A DNA stretch of 51,320 nucleotides from Dinochytrium kinnereticum (taxonomy: Eukaryota > Chytridiomycota > Chytridiomycetes > Chytridiales > Chytridiaceae): positions 1 through 51,320 of the forward strand of contig JADGJT010000146.1 of assembly GCA_027604005.1 (NCBI GenBank). Direction: 5' to 3'. Every line of letters begins with the position of its first letter. Within the stretch, counting starts at the first letter, position 1. The notes below the pieces were generated by a model. It searched no databases and had not been told where the DNA came from. It saw nothing but the letters and a program-made list of their open reading frames with translations. The position numbers and the translations under genes were made by a program. Positions 47,165 to 51,320 of this stretch are shown here, piece after piece.

Positions 47165-50100
47165 CTACATGCTCTTCACAGACCCCGCAGAACTGGCAAT
47201 ACTATTCCTCCTCTGCTGCTGCAACATCCCCAAAGGCACCAAATCCTCCTCATCCTCCTCAGCATGTCTCAGCGAAGACGCCGATCTCCCCCCCCCATGA
47301 CCTCCATAAAACAGCGAAACAGGGCTATGACTCCCCCCACTTTGATTACCAGCCAAAGCCTCCGCAGCAATCGCAGCCGCCGCGCCACGTCCCCTTCCAC
47401 CCCTCTTCGAGGCGGTCGATCTGGCAGAAGCGTTCGACCTGACAGACGTTGTGGAACGGACGGACCGAGCAGATGAATTGGACTTGACCGATTCGTCAGA
47501 GTCGGATTTGTTGCCGCTCGATCCGGGTTTGCTTCGATGTTTCGTCTTTGATTTTCTGGCGCTGCCGCTGGATTCGGTGACAGCATCATGACCGGGCCCA
47601 TCCATCGGTCCAAGCTGAATGAGCGGTCCAGGTCTAGACTCATGACTTTTTGTTCTCTTGCTCATGTTCGGGGAAGGAGGAGTCGGCGAGAGAGATTGCG
47701 GTGGAGGCTGAAGAGGAGGGGGAGCGAGCTGTGGGTATCCACTTGGGAACTGCAGGTGAAAAGTGTTGGGATCAAATCCAGGGGGAAACGGAGCAAAAGG
47801 CGAAGGTCCTCCGTTCATCTGCATCTGCATCTGCATTTGCATTTGCATGGGGGGCATGGGCATAGGCATCATCGCCATCGGAGGTTGGGGGTACGAGATG
47901 GGTGTGACGATCCCCAATCCTTGTCCCATACCATTCATGTCCGGAAGGGGAGGCAGCGGGCCAGGACCGTAGGGGGGCGCAAAGTTTGGCGGCGGGGAGA
48001 ACATCATCTGAGGGTACCCCAGGGGTTGCATAGAATGGGATGGATCCTGCTGCGGCATGGGTGGCATGGAAAAGTTGGGCGGGAACGGCGGCGACGCGCT
48101 GGCAGAGATCTCCTCCGCAACCTCCATAGGATCCAACGTCTGCTGTATGCCAGCCCCCTGCGCATTCAACGTCGCCTCCTCCATCTCCTGATCAAGCTCC
48201 ATAGCCGCCGCCGCGGGCTGCTGATTAGAGTCCTCCTCACCATCACCTCCAGGCAAAATATACCCATTCATATTCCTCCTCACCCCCCCAGCCCTCAGAT
48301 TGGAACCAGCCGCGCCATTAGGAGAGACGGACCTCTCAGACCCCGATCCCAAACTCGACGACCTCGACCCCCGGCCCTTCCCATTTCTAGACCGCTTCTT
48401 CCCTCTCTTCTTCCGTCCGCGTGGTCCCTGTCGGTTCAGCGTCACATCAGCATGAACGGAGAGTATGTAGAGCATGAGGTTCGAGATGACGACTTGCTCA
48501 TGCAGCGGTCGTCGTGGTTGCGCAAGTTTGATGTGAGAGAGGCGGTACACTGCCTTTTCAATGTGAAGAGGGTACCGGGGGTGTCCATCAACGGATGGGT
48601 CAACAGGGTAAACAGAGTCCTCCCAATCATCATTAATGCTATCCGAAGATCGCCTCCTATCAATCATATCTCTGTTACCGCGGGACCCACCCAGCACCCT
48701 ATCAGCGAGAGAAGAGACGCTAGAAGACGACGACCCCGACTCCGATCCGTTCTTCTTGTTCTTCGGACCAAGCAGATTCGACAGCCACTTCCAAGCATTC
48801 TTTCCATGCCCGCCCTCTTTCTCCGACTTTGACTTAAGGATCGACGGCAACTTTGGCTGCGGGTCCTTTGTGAGAACAGGAGCCGTCTCCACAGAGCTCG
48901 CAAGCCTCGAGCTCGAAGCTGGCTGGGAAGACATTCCTCGTCCAGGTTTCCGGATCCCCAAAGGAGACAACGCCTCCCTCTCTGACGGCTGCTCTTGCCG
49001 CTGCAGCTGCATCTTTGAGGCCGCAGAATAAGGTGAGGTGGATGGCTTCAGAATTCCATCAACGGACTTTCTCCCGGGAGATATGATAAAGCTCTCAGTC
49101 TCACCCCCACTCTCAGCGTTGACGCTGCTGTCAGAAGCGTCACTGTCCCCCTCATCCGAGTCATCTGACTTGTCAGACTTATCAGACTTATCCGAAGACG
49201 GCGAGGTTCCCAGCACCGCAGGATCCGGAACCTTCTCCTTGAACCGATCTTCCAAAGGCGTGCCAAGCACGGACCCTTCAGCAAACATGTCCATCATGAT
49301 CTCAGAGGCACGAGTGGCAACTCCATCGTCGTCCAGATTCTTTGCCGACCCCTCCTCCACAATCCTCTTCACAGCTTCCCCATCACCGTCATTCGCCGCA
49401 GCAACCGCAGCCTCGGCCACAGCAACCGCTTTAGCCACCAATGCCTCAGCCTGAATAACATTGGCAAGCGGAGCCGCGGTGAGGGATGCCTCCGACACGC
49501 CCTCCATGGCGTTTCCGGTCGAAGTGGCCGGTAAATTCGACGTGGGCAAGGAAGGTGGTAAGTCCGCGTCCTCCAGCGACACGCCATGGAACGACATGAT
49601 CGAAGATCTCCTGGACATGGCGGACGAAATGGACGTTCGTCTCCCGACAGCCCCGATAGTTCTCGACAGCGAAGGATTCAGCGGAGAGGTTGTTGTCGTT
49701 GGGGAGGGTGGCAGGGACGAGATAGCAGCATCGGGATCAGACGGAATCGGAAGGTCCTCCAAAGACGAGACAGGTGCCGACTGTATCCCCGTCGACTCAC
49801 GATCCGACACATCACCAGCTCCACCCTCCAGAGTCCCGCCATGCGCATCCACAGCCCCCTTCCTTTTCCCAGACCCTCGACTCCTCCCCGTCTTCTTCCC
49901 CCTCTTCAACGGCGCCATCCCCTTCAACCGCATACCAGTCCCCTCGATATGATCAGTCGGTAATACCTCCCCAACAGGCGCCTTCCCAACATCAGGCACC
50001 TCAGGCTCAACAAATTCCTCCATATTCTCCGGGGTGATCACAACATGCCTCTCCGCAAACGACTTTGCCCTTCGCACGGATTTCTTCCCAGCGACGGCCA

Positions 50101-51320
50101 TCACCGACGCCATGATATCCGAATCACCCTCCAGGGTGTCACTCGGCGGCGCAACAATGGCCGCCTCCGAGACCGTCGTGGCAGCGTCGGAGGGGTCGTG
50201 ACTCTGCAGCCATGATTTGTACTCTGTCGGGTGAAGATCGGGATGCATGTGAGCCGGCACCCAGAAAAGGTGGGACGGGTTCTCGTTGACGTAGTTGACG
50301 TCACTGATCAGAGCATGAAGAGGGGACGCCGGTGAGACGCGGGGAAGGCTAAAAAGTCTTTCGGCGGGGAGATTCAGGGAGATGGATTTCGTGGGTGACG
50401 CAGCGGTGGGCGACTTGTTTCGAGGGCTTTCAAGAGACTTTCTTGTCGGCGATCCTCGGGTCATGTCGGACGACTTTCTGGGAGATGTGGAGGGCCGATG
50501 ATTGAGATCGCGGGTTGACACGACGAGAGATGGTATTGCCCTTGATGATATGTTTGTCATGGGTGTCGTCTTGGACGTCACGGGCTGATCAACGTCAATC
50601 CACTCCGAGTCATCCCCATTTGATGACAGTCCGAGCGGCGACTTTCTCGACTCTGAAAACTCCTTTATCCCTAAAGGCGATTCTGGCGACCCACTCAGGG
50701 AAAGCGATCTCGTGTTGAATAGATCACTCGCGCCTTCTTCGAATGACCAAGCTGCAGAAACAGGGGTTATGGGGGGCAACGTGATGTCTATCGGTCTCGC
50801 GCCACTGCCATTTGGAGTAGGTGACGAAAGCGGATCAAAGTGAATGTGGGGTGAGGTGGTGGGAGCGGGGTACTGTTCGGAAGGGGCTGCAAGGGGAGAG
50901 GTCGGGGCGAGCTGGGATGAAAAGGAGGAGTAAGGAGTCGGGGCGTAAGACACTTTTGGAGATTCAGGTTCAAGCGGAGATGTAGAGGGTTGTCTTCTTC
51001 TTCTAAACGACGATATGGAGGTCATCTTTGTCAATCCACGAGAAACGCCCTTCAAGAACCCCCCAACCTCTCCAACAATGCTCCCAGCTCTCGATCGAAT
51101 CGATGAGGAATCGCCTTCATCCGTGTCGGCATAGGTGTCATCCGACTCATGCGCGACAGAATCCTCCGACTTGGACCCCATCTTCCGAAACAGCACCGAC
51201 AGCTTGCTTCCCAGCTTCCTTTCCGGAGGATGAAGCGGCAAGGGTGAAGCGCTTCGATTGATCTGACTGAAGCTTTTGGACTTTTGCATATCCTCCTTTA
51301 CGAGCTTTGGCATCCCGTTC
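47165..51320 (-). CDS. ZDS1: ZDS1/ZDS2-like regulator with Zds_C domain (5' end cut by window edge)
   Basis: One open exon of at least 1382 aa that stays open to the right edge, so the true start may lie outside. In yeast Zds1/2 bind PP2A-Cdc55 and control mitotic exit and polarity. Two conserved blocks are seen. Near residue 345: PSHLFWVPAHMHPDLHPTEY (yeast has LFWVPA.LHP). Near residues 908-950 is the Zds_C domain: HIEKAVYRLSHIKLAQPRRP then LHEQVVISNLMLYIL. The rest is disordered and Ser/Pro-rich with many RRxS and SP sites. An acidic SDKSDKSDKSDDSDEGDSD run lies near 706-728. A Pro/Met/Gln-rich tail includes (MQ)n near 1157-1168. Clear basic tracts (GRKKRGKKRSRNGKGRG) follow Zds_C directly. 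Yeast Zds1 ends with its Zds_C, so the 420-residue tail here is an addition. Confidence 0.87.
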   Translation of the reverse strand, partial: NGMPKLVKEDMQKSKSFSQINRSASPLPLHPPERKLGSKLSVLFRKMGSKSEDSVAHESDDTYADTDEGDSSSIRSRAGSIVGEVGGFLKGVSRGLTKMTSISSFRRRRQPSTSPLEPESPKVSYAPTPYSSFSSQLAPTSPLAAPSEQYPAPTTSPHIHFDPLSSPTPNGSGARPIDITLPPITPVSAAWSFEEGASDLFNTRSLSLSGSPESPLGIKEFSESRKSPLGLSSNGDDSEWIDVDQPVTSKTTPMTNISSRAIPSLVVSTRDLNHRPSTSPRKSSDMTRGSPTRKSLESPRNKSPTAASPTKSISLNLPAERLFSLPRVSPASPLHALISDVNYVNENPSHLFWVPAHMHPDLHPTEYKSWLQSHDPSDAATTVSEAAIVAPPSDTLEGDSDIMASVMAVAGKKSVRRAKSFAERHVVITPENMEEFVEPEVPDVGKAPVGEVLPTDHIEGTGMRLKGMAPLKRGKKTGRSRGSGKRKGAVDAHGGTLEGGAGDVSDRESTGIQSAPVSSLEDLPIPSDPDAAISSLPPSPTTTTSPLNPSLSRTIGAVGRRTSISSAMSRRSSIMSFHGVSLEDADLPPSLPTSNLPATSTGNAMEGVSEASLTAAPLANVIQAEALVAKAVAVAEAAVAAANDGDGEAVKRIVEEGSAKNLDDDGVATRASEIMMDMFAEGSVLGTPLEDRFKEKVPDPAVLGTSPSSDKSDKSDKSDDSDEGDSDASDSSVNAESGGETESFIISPGRKSVDGILKPSTSPYSAASKMQLQRQEQPSEREALSPLGIRKPGRGMSSQPASSSRLASSVETAPVLTKDPQPKLPSILKSKSEKEGGHGKNAWKWLSNLLGPKNKKNGSESGSSSSSVSSLADRVLGGSRGNRDMIDRRRSSDSINDDWEDSVYPVDPSVDGHPRYPLHIEKAVYRLSHIKLAQPRRPLHEQVVISNLMLYILSVHADVTLNRQGPRGRKKRGKKRSRNGKGRGSRSSSLGSGSERSVSPNGAAGSNLRAGGVRRNMNGYILPGGDGEEDSNQQPAAAAMELDQEMEEATLNAQGAGIQQTLDPMEVAEEISASASPPFPPNFSMPPMPQQDPSHSMQPLGYPQMMFSPPPNFAPPYGPGPLPPLPDMNGMGQGLGIVTPISYPQPPMAMMPMPMPPMQMQMQMQMQMNGGPSPFAPFPPGFDPNTFHLQFPSGYPQLAPPPLQPPPQSLSPTPPSPNMSKRTKSHESRPGPLIQLGPMDGPGHDAVTESSGSARKSKTKHRSKPGSSGNKSDSDESVKSNSSARSVRSTTSVRSNASARSTASKRGGRGRGAAAAIAAEALAGNQSGGSHSPVSLFYGGHGGGRSASSLRHAEEDEEDLVPLGMLQQQRRNSIASSAGSVKSM
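47816..47848. repeat. Coding hexamer microsatellite (TGCATY)n
   Basis: About five tandem copies of a 6-bp unit (GCATCT/GCATTT) inside the ZDS-like gene. On the minus strand it codes alternating Met-Gln. Length changes in 6-bp steps would keep frame. Confidence 0.85.

Noticed and set aside
47588..48832. Plus-strand open frame of 414 codons, rich in Arg and His
   Set aside because: It is the antisense shadow of the ZDS-like gene. Its composition follows from the Ser/Pro codons on the other strand and it has no domain pattern.

Overview
This window looks like nuclear DNA of a zoosporic (flagellated) fungus, most likely a chytrid. Fungal traits are a ZDS-type protein with its fungal C-terminal domain, a PMT2-type O-mannosyltransferase, and dense short GT-AG introns (mostly about 41-90 nt). 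Motile-cell traits are three genes for axonemal or ciliary protein families (CCDC40-like, SPATA17, LRRIQ1). A 7-dehydrocholesterol reductase also points away from Dikarya, which make ergosterol. All genes below are my own splice models; every complete model keeps its reading frame across all exons. The species cannot be named from the sequence.

Layout. 1-5.7 kb: the 3' end of an unidentified gene, a nuclear gene for mitochondrial ribosomal protein uS3m (+), and the GPI-anchor ethanolamine-phosphate transferase PIG-O/GPI13 (-). 6-10.3 kb: DHCR7 (-), an MscL mechanosensitive channel with a zinc ribbon (+), and a 61-residue single-pass membrane protein (-). 10.4-19.2 kb: a cilium/centrosome block of gamma-tubulin (-), a 20-exon CCDC40-like coiled-coil protein (+) and SPATA17 (+). 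19.4-22.7 kb: UTP11 (-) divergent from GEMIN2 (+), then an SFT2-like Golgi membrane protein (+). 22.8-27.1 kb: PMT2-type mannosyltransferase (-) divergent from a FOL3-type dihydrofolate synthase (+). 27.1-35.6 kb: exocyst SEC5 (-) divergent from tuberin TSC2 (+). 35.6-40.9 kb: an EAF7/MRGBP-type NuA4 subunit (+), RPA1 (+) and PRO2 (-). 41-46.7 kb: LRRIQ1 (-), 22 exons. 47.2-51.3 kb: the C-terminal 1382+ residues of a ZDS-type protein (-), cut by the right edge.

The genes are mostly housekeeping and packed tightly. Three divergent pairs have only 51-78 bp between start codons (SEC5/TSC2, PMT/FOL3, UTP11/GEMIN2), so each pair must share a promoter region. I see no transposon, tRNA, rRNA, CRISPR array or viral gene. 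The most notable biology is a cholesterol-type sterol reductase in a fungus, a truncated nuclear uS3m, a eukaryotic MscL with a Cys4 tail, and the grouping of ciliary genes. I did not find a clearly new multi-gene system.
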